From contig NZ_OCVX01000004.1 in NCBI RefSeq assembly GCF_900232995.1, positions 98,051 through 162,050 on the forward strand: a stretch of DNA of 64,000 nt. The letters are read 5' to 3'. Below, one piece after another: positions 43,440 through 53,103 of this stretch. The notes under the pieces were generated by a model. That model had not been told where the DNA came from. It did no database searches and saw nothing but the letters and a program-made list of their open reading frames with translations. Origin of the DNA: Mycobacterium simulans (lineage in GTDB: Bacteria > Actinomycetota > Actinomycetes > Mycobacteriales > Mycobacteriaceae). Position numbers and translations under genes: made by a program. The stretch's first letter is position 1; every line of letters starts with the position of its first letter.

Positions 43440-43765
43440 GCGCATCCGCCGCCGCGGTCAGCACTATCACGCTCGCCGAGCTGTCGTACGGCTTGCACAC
43501 CGCAGATCCAATCCACACCGCGGGACGCGAACAGCGCTATCAATGGATCATCAATACCTTCGATCCGATACCGTTCGACGCCCAAGCTGCGCGAATCTAT
43601 GGAGCCTTGTGCGCCACAGTGCGAGCCGGTGGCCGAAGCCCGAAGCCGCGCCGGTTCGATCTACTCATTGCGGCGGTAGCAGTTGCGCTGGACATCCCGC
43701 TCATTACCCGCAACGAAACTGATTTCATCGGCGTTCACCAACGTTTGGTCATCGTCGCCGTCTGA
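43440..43765 (+). pseudogene. VapC (PIN-domain) toxin, N-terminally truncated
   Basis: The frame contains VSTITLAELSYGLHTADPIHTAGREQRYQWIINTFDPIPFDAQAARIYGALCATV and FDLLIAAVAVALDIPLITRNETDF, which is the central and C-terminal portion of a PIN domain with later acidic residues. The N-terminal strand bearing the first Asp (MIVLDT) is absent and replaced by MFS-derived sequence. It is therefore a truncated toxin. It lies just outside the end of eccC. Confidence 0.72.
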
Positions 43766-43800
43766 TGAACGATGCAAACCGCGGCCCGTTCGATGACCTC

Positions 43801-46800
43801 TTAATCTTCGAAGTCCGTCTCGTGGCTGTCGCGGACGCCCGACCAGGCGGCTTGGATCCGGTTCTTGCGCGCCAGCGACGCTTCGATGTAGCGGGCCCGG
43901 CCTGGGAACGGGAACCGTTCGAACTTTGTGTCACCGATTTGACCGTCAAACTTGTCGGCCGATAGCAACACCGTCGGCACCCGATCCTGCAACATCCGCT
44001 TGATCAGTGGGTCCCGGCTGGTGGCCAGGTAAAGCTCCTCGGAGCTGCGGGCCAGCACGAAATGAAAGCCACGGGCCAGCGGCTCGTTTTGCAGCCACGG
44101 CGCCATGGCGTGCATCACCGGCTGTACCGCCGAGCGAAGATCCACGGCCAGGTGGTAGTCGTCGACGACGAAGAAGATCTCCGGACCCCTCCACCACGAC
44201 CGCGCGGCGCGGGTCTCGGCGTCCAGATCCGCGGGCACCTCCCGCTCGGCCAGGTTCAGCTCCCGATACAGCGCCTCGTTGGTGGGCTGAATCTCGTCCT
44301 CGCGATGGATGTGCGCGAAGACGTTTTTCAGGTCTACCCGGCCCAGATGGCGCCGCCGCGGATCGATCAGCACGATTACCGCGTCGTCTTTGGTCGCGAA
44401 GCGGCGGCCGATGCTGTCGCAGACGGTTCCGATCAGTTCGCTCTTGCCGCTCTTGGCTTCGCCGAGGATCAGCAGGTGTGGCTCGCGATACATCTCGGCG
44501 TAGGCCGGGCCCAGCGTGTCCTCCCGCACGCCCAACGCGATCCGCAGCCGTCTCTTTTCGGCGAGCTGGGACTGGCGCGGGTCGGCCGCCGCGGCCTCGT
44601 CGGCGGCAACCACCATCGCGCCCAGCTGATCCCGGGTTAGCGAAGTCGGCAATGTCCGGAGTCGTTCGGCGCCGCGCGCGGCGAACCGCTCGGCGATCAT
44701 TTCGACCAGATCCGTCATACCCGCCGGAACCGTCGCAGGGTCCGCGACGGAATCGATCCGCGGTAGCGACACCAGTCCCTGGAACTCCGATCCCGTAGTG
44801 ATCGCGTGCCCGGGTTCCTTGCGCCGCTGCTTGGCCAGTTGCGAGCCCACCCGGGACAGTTCGGTCTCGTTGTGCAGCTCGATGACGGTGTTCATGTTGG
44901 GCTCGATCCCGCGCATCTCCACGACCCGCGCCGTGGTGAGCACGAAGTGCAGCCCGTAGTTGCGGGCACCGACCAGCAGCGCCTCAACTTCGCCGCCGCG
45001 GAACTGCAACACCTGGTCTTGCGCGACGGCGGCGTCCCACCCGTCGATGATGACGAAGACATCACCATAGGGATCCTGTTGCAGGAACGGACAATCCGGG
45101 TTGGTGCGGGCCTCCCGGTATTCGTCGATGGTGATGCGGTTCTCGCGGAATAGCCGCTCGCGGGCGGTCAACAGCGTGCCCATCTGCATCAAGATCCGAT
45201 TGATCGCGTCGGGATCGGAGCGGGTCACCACCGCCCCGACATGGGGCAGGTCAGCCAGCGGGCTCAAACCGCCGCCGGCGTAGTCGACGATGTACATCTG
45301 GACCTGCTCGGGGGTGTTGGCCAGCGCCAGCGAGCACACCAGGGTCTTCACGGCGGTGGATTTACCCGCACCGCTGCCGCCGAGGATCAACAGGTTCTTC
45401 TCGGCATCGAGCAGCCACTTCGGCTGCTCGTGCCGGAGTGGATTATCGAACAACCCAAACGGCACAACAAGATTGGCGATTGATTCGTTGCTCGGAACCT
45501 GCCAATCCCGCAACTCCGGCTCAAGGGTGTCCAGCGTCGTCGCCTCCAGCGGCGGCAGCCACATCCGGTACGGCGGCGCGAAGTGAGCGCTCTTGAGACG
45601 CTCGATCACCGTGGTGAATATCGTTGGTGCGCTTTCGATTTCCTCTTCGGTATGCTCCGGCTCGACCTGCTCGACATCGGCGCCGGTGTCTGGAAGCGGC
45701 TGCGGCGCCGCGGTGAACGCCCGCGGCTCGACCAAGTTGGGGTCCAACGCCGCATTGCCGCCACGGTGGCCGTTGGAGCCCGCCGTCGGGACGACCGGGG
45801 GAAAATACGCCGCGCCGGTCCAGCCGGCATAGAAACCGATGAGATCCCCGCCCGTGGGGCGCAGCACTCCGTGACCGGGGCTGCCCGACAGGCGGTAGGC
45901 CGCATCCGAACCATCCAGCAGCGCACGAGAATCCGACGCCGTCTGGGTCTTGAGGCCGACCTTGTAGCCGATGTTGGTTTCCAGACCGCTGGCACGCCCG
46001 GAGTTATCCAGGTTCTGCGAGGCATACAGCAGGTGCAGGGCAACCGATCGCCCGACTCGGCCGATGCGCCGAAACAGCTCGCCGTAGTCGGGATGCATCT
46101 GCAGCAGTTCGGCCCACTCGTCGATGACGACGAACAGCGAAGGCAGTGGCGGTAGGTCCACTCCGCGCTCGCGTAGCTTCTCGTAGTCGCGCAGATCCTT
46201 GACGTCGTAACGCGGGTTGAGTTCCTTGGCCTCCCGGAAGATCCGGTAGCGGCGGTCGATCTCGCCGTTGATCATCTCCTTCATCCGCGCGACCAGGTGA
46301 GCCTCTTGCTCCATGTTGGTGATTACCGCGCTGACATGGGGCAACTCATCGAGGCCGTTGAAGGTGGCGCCGCCCTTGAAGTCGACGAGCAACCAGTTGA
46401 GCACATCTGGGGAGTGCGTCACGCAGCCGTTGATCACCAGGTTGCGTAGGAACTCCGATTTTCCGGAGCCGGTGGTGCCTAACAGCTGCCCGTGCGGCCC
46501 GGTGCCGCCCTCGGCGGCCTGTTTGATATCCAGTTCAAGACGGTCGCCGTTCTGCAGAAACCCGATCGGGATCTTCAGCCGCCGCTTGTCGTCGTAGCGG
46601 TTGATGACCGACCACAGGTCCAGGGGTTCTAATGCGCCGGGGTCGCGCACCCGCATCAGCGTCTGCCAGTCTCGGCCGCGCTCGGCTTGTTTGGCCTGCC
46701 GGCCCATGTTGGCCAACGTGGCGACTTCATAGCGGGCCAGTTGCCGAGCCACAGTTTGCGCGTCAACGAGCGAAACATTGTCGGCTACCGCAACTTTCAC

Positions 46801-47976
46801 GGGCTCGGCCAGCGGTCGATCCGCTTCGCTGCGCCATACGCTGCCGTCGGAGTCGCAGCGCAGCGTGATGCCTTCCTCGGCGTTGAGGGCGTTTTCTGGC
46901 GGGCCGACGAGCAGCCAGGTCACGCCGGCGCGCGATGCAATTACCGAGTCGACGAGCTTGTCGGTGACGGCCGAGTCCACCACTACCAGCACATGGCGGT
47001 AGTTGTCGGTGGTGAATTCGGGGTCGGGGTTGAAGTTCATCGTGAAGTCGATGACCTTGTTCGGGTCATCGGGGTCGCCCTCGTCGCCACCAAGGCTGGT
47101 CTGCAACGTCGACCAGTCGCGGTACATCATCCGGACGCTGCCCAGCCGATCCAGCTCGTAGGGATGCTGGGTGTGCGGCAGCCACTTCATCCAGCTCCAT
47201 GCCGGCGCGTCGGGATCGTCGGTGAGCACCACCATCGCCAGGTTGTCGGGGCCGTGGGTGACGGCGGCCTGCAACAGCATTGAGCGCACCATCCCCAGCG
47301 TGATGTCGCGGTCACCGGTGAAGCCGATGACCGGAAAGCGGGCGGCGGTCACCACCACCGGCATCGACGACACGGTGGAGTGGTGGCGCAGAAAGCGCAC
47401 GGTGGACACCCAGCTCACCGGCTCGAGGAACTCCCCCGGCGGCGCTTCCGGCGCAACGATTCGCGCGGCGAGTTCGACGTCCCCGAGCCCGTAGCGCAGG
47501 GCGGTGAACCCATCACCGGTCGGCACCACTTCCCACATGCGTTCGCCGCCAATGCGACTGGCCAGCATCTGCGGGTCGGGATAGGAACTTTGCAGGCCAG
47601 CATGCATGCTCAGGCCGCGGTCGAACACCTTCTCCCGGATCATCCCGAGCCCGCGGGTGGCCGCCTTGCGGTCCTCCAGCACCTGAGCACGCGAGGTACC
47701 GGTGCCGCCACGCTGGCCAAACGCCATCCCGCCCACGCCCCCAAGCATCATCAACGGGAATAGGATCATCAGCGGGCTAAACGCGCGCCCGGAACGAATC
47801 ATCAACGCAACCATCCCGGCCACCAACACGACCATCAGAATCGGCAGGCCCACCGTGCGGATCCGCGAAGCGGGCTCGCCCTGTTCAATCTCTTTCGGTG
47901 GCGGAACTTCGATTTCGTCCCGGATAATTCGGGGCGGCGGCACCGGATTGGCCGGACGCAAGAAGCTAATGCGCAC
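43801..47976 (-). CDS. eccC: ESX type VII secretion ATPase EccC
   Basis: 1391 residues in one polypeptide. Two membrane helices lie near residues 45-90. Three FtsK/SpoIIIE-type ATPase domains follow, each with a Walker A motif: GTTGSGKS near residue 498, GGSGAGKS near 863 and GEAKSGKS near 1170. Walker B-type strands include LLVDFKGG, YIVDYAGG and VLIDPRR. EccC is the motor and substrate-recognition subunit. A single-chain form is usual for ESX-2, -3 and -5; ESX-1 has a split EccCa/EccCb. It starts with GTG overlapping the eccB stop. Confidence 0.96.
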   Translation of the reverse strand: MRISFLRPANPVPPPRIIRDEIEVPPPKEIEQGEPASRIRTVGLPILMVVLVAGMVALMIRSGRAFSPLMILFPLMMLGGVGGMAFGQRGGTGTSRAQVLEDRKAATRGLGMIREKVFDRGLSMHAGLQSSYPDPQMLASRIGGERMWEVVPTGDGFTALRYGLGDVELAARIVAPEAPPGEFLEPVSWVSTVRFLRHHSTVSSMPVVVTAARFPVIGFTGDRDITLGMVRSMLLQAAVTHGPDNLAMVVLTDDPDAPAWSWMKWLPHTQHPYELDRLGSVRMMYRDWSTLQTSLGGDEGDPDDPNKVIDFTMNFNPDPEFTTDNYRHVLVVVDSAVTDKLVDSVIASRAGVTWLLVGPPENALNAEEGITLRCDSDGSVWRSEADRPLAEPVKVAVADNVSLVDAQTVARQLARYEVATLANMGRQAKQAERGRDWQTLMRVRDPGALEPLDLWSVINRYDDKRRLKIPIGFLQNGDRLELDIKQAAEGGTGPHGQLLGTTGSGKSEFLRNLVINGCVTHSPDVLNWLLVDFKGGATFNGLDELPHVSAVITNMEQEAHLVARMKEMINGEIDRRYRIFREAKELNPRYDVKDLRDYEKLRERGVDLPPLPSLFVVIDEWAELLQMHPDYGELFRRIGRVGRSVALHLLYASQNLDNSGRASGLETNIGYKVGLKTQTASDSRALLDGSDAAYRLSGSPGHGVLRPTGGDLIGFYAGWTGAAYFPPVVPTAGSNGHRGGNAALDPNLVEPRAFTAAPQPLPDTGADVEQVEPEHTEEEIESAPTIFTTVIERLKSAHFAPPYRMWLPPLEATTLDTLEPELRDWQVPSNESIANLVVPFGLFDNPLRHEQPKWLLDAEKNLLILGGSGAGKSTAVKTLVCSLALANTPEQVQMYIVDYAGGGLSPLADLPHVGAVVTRSDPDAINRILMQMGTLLTARERLFRENRITIDEYREARTNPDCPFLQQDPYGDVFVIIDGWDAAVAQDQVLQFRGGEVEALLVGARNYGLHFVLTTARVVEMRGIEPNMNTVIELHNETELSRVGSQLAKQRRKEPGHAITTGSEFQGLVSLPRIDSVADPATVPAGMTDLVEMIAERFAARGAERLRTLPTSLTRDQLGAMVVAADEAAAADPRQSQLAEKRRLRIALGVREDTLGPAYAEMYREPHLLILGEAKSGKSELIGTVCDSIGRRFATKDDAVIVLIDPRRRHLGRVDLKNVFAHIHREDEIQPTNEALYRELNLAEREVPADLDAETRAARSWWRGPEIFFVVDDYHLAVDLRSAVQPVMHAMAPWLQNEPLARGFHFVLARSSEELYLATSRDPLIKRMLQDRVPTVLLSADKFDGQIGDTKFERFPFPGRARYIEASLARKNRIQAAWSGVRDSHETDFED

Positions 47977-49562
47977 TACTTCATCTCCTTGTCGTCGATG
48001 CCGGCGACGGTACGATCGGCCGGGACGCCGTCATGGCGGATCCGGGCATCGCGTTGCGACAGCGTCGGTCCCGGGGCAAACAGCGACACCACCACCCAAG
48101 GCGCGGGCACCGGGTGACGCAGATTCAACGCCGACAGCGTCGTGTCCCCACTCTTGGAATCCGTGGTGTCCAACCCGAACCGCACACCGTTGTCAGCGAT
48201 CCAGAAGTAGCTTTCCCGGTTCTTGGAATCGGTTGCCGCGCCGGTGATCTGAACGAAACGGCCGCCGCCCGAGGGCATGTAGACGCGATCGGCGGTCAAT
48301 CCCTTCGACGTGGGCGCCGACACCAGCGTGGTCAGCGTCGCGTCCTGCTTGCCGGTCAATGGCAGCGTCCGACCTACCATGACCTCGGTGCGCGCGGTGG
48401 GTTCCTCGCCGACCCGCGACCACGACCAGCAGGTCACCGGTTCGTGAGCGGCCGATACCAATTGCACTTGCGCCGCGGGGTAATACGAGACCTCGAGTTG
48501 GCGCGACTTGGGTAGCGACGCCAGCTCATCGGGCCCGATCTCGACCGGCTTGGTTCCTACCTGGGTATTGGCGGCCCGGATCATGGTTGCGGGGACCAGC
48601 CCGACTTCCTGCACGCCGTCGGACAACGCGACGTAATACTTTGTGGCCCCGGACAGCTCACGCACGTTCAGGATGGTGCCCACCGTTAGCGGGCGGCTGG
48701 TCGGGAATTTCGGCGGTGTGCCAACGTCGGCGATCGGCGGCGCCACCAGTGGCGGCTCGGCCGGGATAGCGTTAAACAGGCCCTGCGAGATCGGCAGGAT
48801 CAGATCCGACGCCCGCAGCCCAAGCGCATCGGCCACAACCGAGTTGGTGAGCTCGACGGTAGAGCGAACGACTTCACCGTCCGGGCGCGGGTAGATCAGC
48901 CAGGTTCGCTTGTCATAACTGACCAAGCGGGCCTGATTGTGCGAAAGCTTGGTGATGTCATTGCTTTTGGACAGCTTTCCGCCGATCACGGTGGTGGTCA
49001 CCGGTGACATCGCGGTCGTCGGCAGGCCCGACACCGGGTCCAGCGGGACCGCGGCGCCGGTCATCGTGGTGTCACATACCGTCCAGATCGACGATGGATC
49101 GGTGCTGTCGCGGATGTCTGTGGGGGCTCCGACGATGCCCACCAGCGAGCCGTGTGGGTATTTGGCGATCTCGGCCGCACTGGCCCGCACGGGGTTGTCA
49201 GGAGAGCCCAGGATGAGCCGTGCGGAGGTGAGGTTGGTGACCGGATCGAGCCGGGGCCCGATCCGCACATACATGGCGCCGGTGTCCCTGTCGACCACGA
49301 TCCGCGCATTGCTCACCAGCCCGGCCGGGGAGAACAGACCCCAAACGACAGTGCCGACGGCCATGATGAGCGCCAACAGCAATCCCAGGATCAAGGGCGC
49401 GGCCTGGGCTCGCTGGGGATCATCGATCATCCGAGTGTCCCGACGAACCAGGGCGTGCGCCATCCGCCGGTAGAGAAAGCGCAGACCGCTGACCTGATAT
49501 TTGGCGGTCATCCGGAATCCACGCCGGCGACGCCGGTGTTCCGGACCTGCTAACTCAGCCAC
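47976..49562 (-). CDS. eccB: ESX type VII secretion protein EccB
   Basis: 528 residues from GTG 49562. The basic N-terminus has MTAKYQVSGLRFLYRRMAHALVRRDTRMIDDP, then one membrane helix at about residues 55-76 and a large periplasmic domain. It begins IVVDRDTGAMYVRIGPRLDPVTNLTSARLI, which is typical of EccB and repeats in this family. The N-terminus is closer to EccB1 (QVSGWRFLLRRLEHAIVRRDTRM, as I recall it) than to EccB2. EccB is part of the core membrane complex. It is 20 bases from eccA. Confidence 0.95.
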   Translation of the reverse strand: MAELAGPEHRRRRRGFRMTAKYQVSGLRFLYRRMAHALVRRDTRMIDDPQRAQAAPLILGLLLALIMAVGTVVWGLFSPAGLVSNARIVVDRDTGAMYVRIGPRLDPVTNLTSARLILGSPDNPVRASAAEIAKYPHGSLVGIVGAPTDIRDSTDPSSIWTVCDTTMTGAAVPLDPVSGLPTTAMSPVTTTVIGGKLSKSNDITKLSHNQARLVSYDKRTWLIYPRPDGEVVRSTVELTNSVVADALGLRASDLILPISQGLFNAIPAEPPLVAPPIADVGTPPKFPTSRPLTVGTILNVRELSGATKYYVALSDGVQEVGLVPATMIRAANTQVGTKPVEIGPDELASLPKSRQLEVSYYPAAQVQLVSAAHEPVTCWSWSRVGEEPTARTEVMVGRTLPLTGKQDATLTTLVSAPTSKGLTADRVYMPSGGGRFVQITGAATDSKNRESYFWIADNGVRFGLDTTDSKSGDTTLSALNLRHPVPAPWVVVSLFAPGPTLSQRDARIRHDGVPADRTVAGIDDKEMK

Positions 49563-49582
49563 TACCCCAATCCCCCATTAGT

Positions 49583-51424
49583 TCAGTCAAACGGAACCCG
49601 TTGTGTCACACAGACTTCGCGGAACGCCTCATCGACATCGCTCGGCTCCAGCGTCACCAGCGCCTCTTTGGTCGGCGTCGCCCCGGAGGTATTGAGCCGA
49701 TAATCGCGGTACTCGGCGGCCTTTTCGGTGATGGTGCGGACAAACCGTGCGTTGCCGGCCTTGTCCAGGGCGGGGACCATCCGGGGCCGTCCGCCGGAGT
49801 CGGTGTCGGCAATTTGGGTCTCGGCCAGCTTGGACAGGTGGGAAAGCAGCAGATCCTGGGCCGGTGCCGAGTAGAGCGCGTCCTCTTCGATGGCGATCAG
49901 ATCGGCGATTTTGACCAGGTCCGCTGGGCTGTAGGACTCGAACCTGATCCGGGTGGTGAACCGGCCCGCCAAACCTTCGTTCATCGACAGCAGCCGGTCG
50001 ATGTCCGCCTCATAGCCGGCGATGACCACGGCCAGCTTCTTGTTCGGGTCGGCGGCTTTGCGCTCGTTTTCCAGCCGCGCCAACAAGGTGTTGATCGCCT
50101 CTTCGCCATAAGCGTCGCCATCGGAATAGCCGCGGGCATACAGCGAATACGCCTCGTCGATGAACAGCAGTCCGCCCAACGCCTTGTCGAGCACAGCGTT
50201 GGTCTTCTGCGCCGTCTTGCCCAGATATTCGTCGACGAACTGGGGTCGTGACGCCTCCACCACGTCCGGGCGCGCTATGAGGCCGAGCCCGAAGAACAGC
50301 TTCGCGAGCACTCGCGCCATCGTGGTCTTCCCGGTGCCGGGTGGGCCGACGAAGATATAGGACAGCGCCAGCTCCTTCTTGCTGCCCACGCCCATCTCGG
50401 CGCGCTTTTGGTCCATGGCCACCTTCGCTTCCAGACGCCGGATCTGGTTCTTGACGCTCTCCATGCCAATTTGCTTGCCCAGCAACGTCATTGCCTCGTC
50501 GCGTACCACTTCTCTGGAGCGGTCGCGTTCCGCGGTTTCCAGCGCAGCCGCGGTTTGGCCCGACTCGGGATCCCAGATGTCGGTCCGGGTAGCCAATGAT
50601 TCGGCGGTCACGATGTCGACCATCTTGTCCGGGTCGGCAATCGCCGCGTCCACTTCCGGTGAGGCAATCCACGCCTTGAGTTCGCGAAACGCGGTCATTG
50701 CCTCGTCCCGTCGGCCCTGTGCCCGCAGCGCGTATCCGCGCGCCAGCCGGAGCTTGGCGTGCATATCGGTTGGCAAGCCTTGTGATTCGAGACCGCTCTC
50801 GGCAAATCGCTGTGCCTCCACCGGATTTCCTGTGCCGATCAGCGCCCAGACCTTCCAGACCAGCATCCCGGCGTTGAGGAACTTCACCAGGTCGGGACGG
50901 TCGGAGCGCCACTGCTGGGAGTTTTCGAAGCTGAGCACATCGGGCCAGCGCCGCGCCAAGCCGAGCAGGCCCAGGCGCACGTAGTCGAGCATGTCCAGCT
51001 CAAAGGCCGACGAGGTGGAGCGGCGCAACTGGCGCTCGATGACCTCGTTGGCCGCGGCCAGCCGCGGCGGGTCGCTTTCGGCCAGCGCCACGGCGTATGC
51101 GATGGCCAGATCAGAATCGCCGTTGAGCGGCAGCCGCAGCGCGATGGTGCCCAGCGTGAGGGTGATCTGGACGCCCAGCTGATCGACCCGCATCTGGGCG
51201 TGCCGAAGCGCGGCGCCGAAATTGCCGCGGTTGTTGTAGGCGCCGGCGGCGACCTCCACGGTTTGCTCTCCGGCGGCCATCCGACCCAGCCAAGCGTCGC
51301 ACATCGTCGGGTCGCCCTCGGTCGCATGCGCGAACGCCGCCCGGGCCTGCTGGGTCTCCCGGTTACGCAGGTGCCGCAGCCCGATCGTGAACACATCGAG
51401 CGGCCGGGCGACACCTGTGGACAT
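49583..51424 (-). CDS. eccA: ESX AAA+ ATPase EccA
   Basis: 613 residues from ATG 51424. The N-terminal 280 residues are a helical TPR-like domain (DPTMCDAWLGRMAAGEQ is the EccA signature). The C-terminal AAA+ domain has Walker A FVGPPGTGKTT at residues 358-368 and Walker B LLFIDEAYSL at residues 419-428. EccA is a cytosolic ATPase thought to remodel PE-PPE-EspG or other chaperone complexes. Position upstream of eccB follows ESX-1 and ESX-3, whereas in ESX-2 and ESX-5 it is at the far end. Confidence 0.95.
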   Translation of the reverse strand: MSTGVARPLDVFTIGLRHLRNRETQQARAAFAHATEGDPTMCDAWLGRMAAGEQTVEVAAGAYNNRGNFGAALRHAQMRVDQLGVQITLTLGTIALRLPLNGDSDLAIAYAVALAESDPPRLAAANEVIERQLRRSTSSAFELDMLDYVRLGLLGLARRWPDVLSFENSQQWRSDRPDLVKFLNAGMLVWKVWALIGTGNPVEAQRFAESGLESQGLPTDMHAKLRLARGYALRAQGRRDEAMTAFRELKAWIASPEVDAAIADPDKMVDIVTAESLATRTDIWDPESGQTAAALETAERDRSREVVRDEAMTLLGKQIGMESVKNQIRRLEAKVAMDQKRAEMGVGSKKELALSYIFVGPPGTGKTTMARVLAKLFFGLGLIARPDVVEASRPQFVDEYLGKTAQKTNAVLDKALGGLLFIDEAYSLYARGYSDGDAYGEEAINTLLARLENERKAADPNKKLAVVIAGYEADIDRLLSMNEGLAGRFTTRIRFESYSPADLVKIADLIAIEEDALYSAPAQDLLLSHLSKLAETQIADTDSGGRPRMVPALDKAGNARFVRTITEKAAEYRDYRLNTSGATPTKEALVTLEPSDVDEAFREVCVTQRVPFD

Positions 51425-51675
51425 ACCTCACCAATCCTCTGTCCGATCCTTTGCTGGCAGCCGGGATCATGCGCGCACGCTGGGGCGCAGCTATGGTGCG
51501 ATCCTAGCTGGCCGTGGCGGCCTCACCACTTCGCTGAGCTCAGCCTTCGGAACGGGCGAGCTGGTACGTCGATCTACACCAGGCCAGGCATCGCTAGAAC
51601 GCGGCCGTCAGGCGCGTCGCTCCGAGTTTCTCCACCGCACTGATGGAGGTAAGCAACTCAACTAGAGTGTCCGCT

Positions 51676-51990
51676 ATGAGCCTGAGGTTCGAGACAGGCG
51701 ACGTAGCCGCGTTCGCTGGCAAGCATGATGGTGTCGCTGCGCAGATACAGGCCGCGACCACGCCCGATCCCGCTATGGCCGCAGCGATGTCCTCAGCATT
51801 TGGCCCGGCTGGCGCGATACTCACCGATGCGGTCGCTGCGTTCGATGCCGCGCTGTTCGAGGCTGGAACCGATCTGTCGAAGGACTACCACGACTTTGCC
51901 AACACGACCCGATCCGTGGTCAAGAATCTTCTTCGAACCGATGCAGCTTCGGGTAACCGGGTCGGCGCATCCACGACAACACTCATCTGA
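51676..51990 (+). CDS. DUF2580/WXG100-like partner protein
   Basis: 104 residues from ATG 51676; ATG 51643 with GGAGG is an alternative start. The sequence FETGDVAAFAGKHDGVAAQIQAATTPDPAMAAAMSSAFGPAGAILTDAV resembles the DUF2580 protein at 22725-23027 in its spacing (a Pro-rich turn, then AxxSxAFGPAG). It sits 14 bases upstream of the two-domain effector gene on the same strand. The likely role is as export partner of that effector. Confidence 0.72.
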   Translation: MSLRFETGDVAAFAGKHDGVAAQIQAATTPDPAMAAAMSSAFGPAGAILTDAVAAFDAALFEAGTDLSKDYHDFANTTRSVVKNLLRTDAASGNRVGASTTTLI

Positions 51991-52004
51991 CAGCTTGGGT
52001 CGCG

Positions 52005-53090
52005 ATGCCTGCCGTAGATATCGACGCGACGCTCCAGCGACTGCGCGCATCACTGGGTGCCGGTCCCCCTCCTGGCTGGCCACCACGCTCATTCGGTGGC
52101 GCAGTTCCTCCCGCAACCGAGTGGACCGGTGTCGCTAGCGGTGCCGCTCGCTCTGGCAGCGACAACCTCGACGCCCGACGGCAAATCCTTTCCAACGCCC
52201 ACGCATCAGTGGGTCCGATCGTCCAGAGTGGCGGACAAGTCTCCGTCAATGCGCGATCACGACTCGACGCGATCTATCACCAATGGCTAGCGGACAAGGC
52301 CGCCCTTGACCCGGTGGCCACGACACCCGCCGGCAAGATTGCCCTCCTTCGCGCCGGCGCGTTGCGAATTGGCGAGGCTCAGGCGGTTGTAAAAGGTGCC
52401 CAAGCTCAGTTTGCGAGTCTGGCCGGACAAGTTGAGACCATCACTGCCAGCCTCGCTACCGCTAGGTCGAACAAGCCCGCAACGGACGGCGTACAAGCGG
52501 TCGACTACACAGAAGTGCCTGAGGCTCCACGCATCCCACCTCCCGAGTCACCCTGGGAATACGACCTCGACTTCACCAGCGACGTCGAAGCGGGTAGTTC
52601 CAAGTATCCCGGCGTAAGAAGTGCTGGCGAGGTCACCTCCATCGACGACGTGTGGAACGAACTCAACCGATGCTTCAACTGCAACTTCCCCATGGGAGGG
52701 GCACCGAAAAATCTTCCTAAAGTTGGCGATGAACTTCCCCTGGAAATCAGAATGGCTGGTCAAAAACTTCCGGCAAATTTCCCGGTCAGAGTGACTCAAG
52801 TAGCACGAAGCGCAAACGACATCAACATTGAATTTGTCACCCTCCCCGGCCACGTCGACGGGCCTGGAAGCACAATCCATTTCAGATTTTACGAAGGCGG
52901 TGGACAACTCCATCTCGGCATACGCGGCTACATCACCCAAGGTCCTGGCTCAGAAGATATTCCGATACTTAGTCCGGGCTTACGTACCGGCTACACCGGC
53001 GTGGCAATGGGTGTATGGCAACCCTACATCGATCGGGTCACCCGACATGTCGCTGAGGCCAAAGGGCTGATGACCTACGGTGGACGATAA
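52005..53090 (+). CDS. Two-domain putative ESX effector with novel C-terminal domain
   Basis: 361 residues from ATG 52005. Residues 1-150 resemble the N-terminus of the DUF1023 hydrolase at 20810-22630: IDATLQRLRASLGAG, then RSRLDAIYHQWLADK, ATTPAGKIALLRAGALRIGEAQ and FASLAGQVETI. After a Pro/Glu-rich linker, residues 185-361 form a mostly beta-strand domain with RCFNCNFPMGG (a CxxC pair) and HLGIRGYITQG. I recognise no family for it. Codon use in this half looks less GC-rich than its neighbours. A short membrane protein follows immediately. A toxin role is an inference. Confidence 0.7.
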   Translation: MPAVDIDATLQRLRASLGAGPPPGWPPRSFGGAVPPATEWTGVASGAARSGSDNLDARRQILSNAHASVGPIVQSGGQVSVNARSRLDAIYHQWLADKAALDPVATTPAGKIALLRAGALRIGEAQAVVKGAQAQFASLAGQVETITASLATARSNKPATDGVQAVDYTEVPEAPRIPPPESPWEYDLDFTSDVEAGSSKYPGVRSAGEVTSIDDVWNELNRCFNCNFPMGGAPKNLPKVGDELPLEIRMAGQKLPANFPVRVTQVARSANDINIEFVTLPGHVDGPGSTIHFRFYEGGGQLHLGIRGYITQGPGSEDIPILSPGLRTGYTGVAMGVWQPYIDRVTRHVAEAKGLMTYGGR

Positions 53091-53103
53091 GCCGGAGCCG
53101 GTC

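Noticed and set aside
43801..47976. Split of EccC into two proteins as in ESX-1
   Set aside because: The frame is continuous with all three Walker A motifs in one polypeptide.
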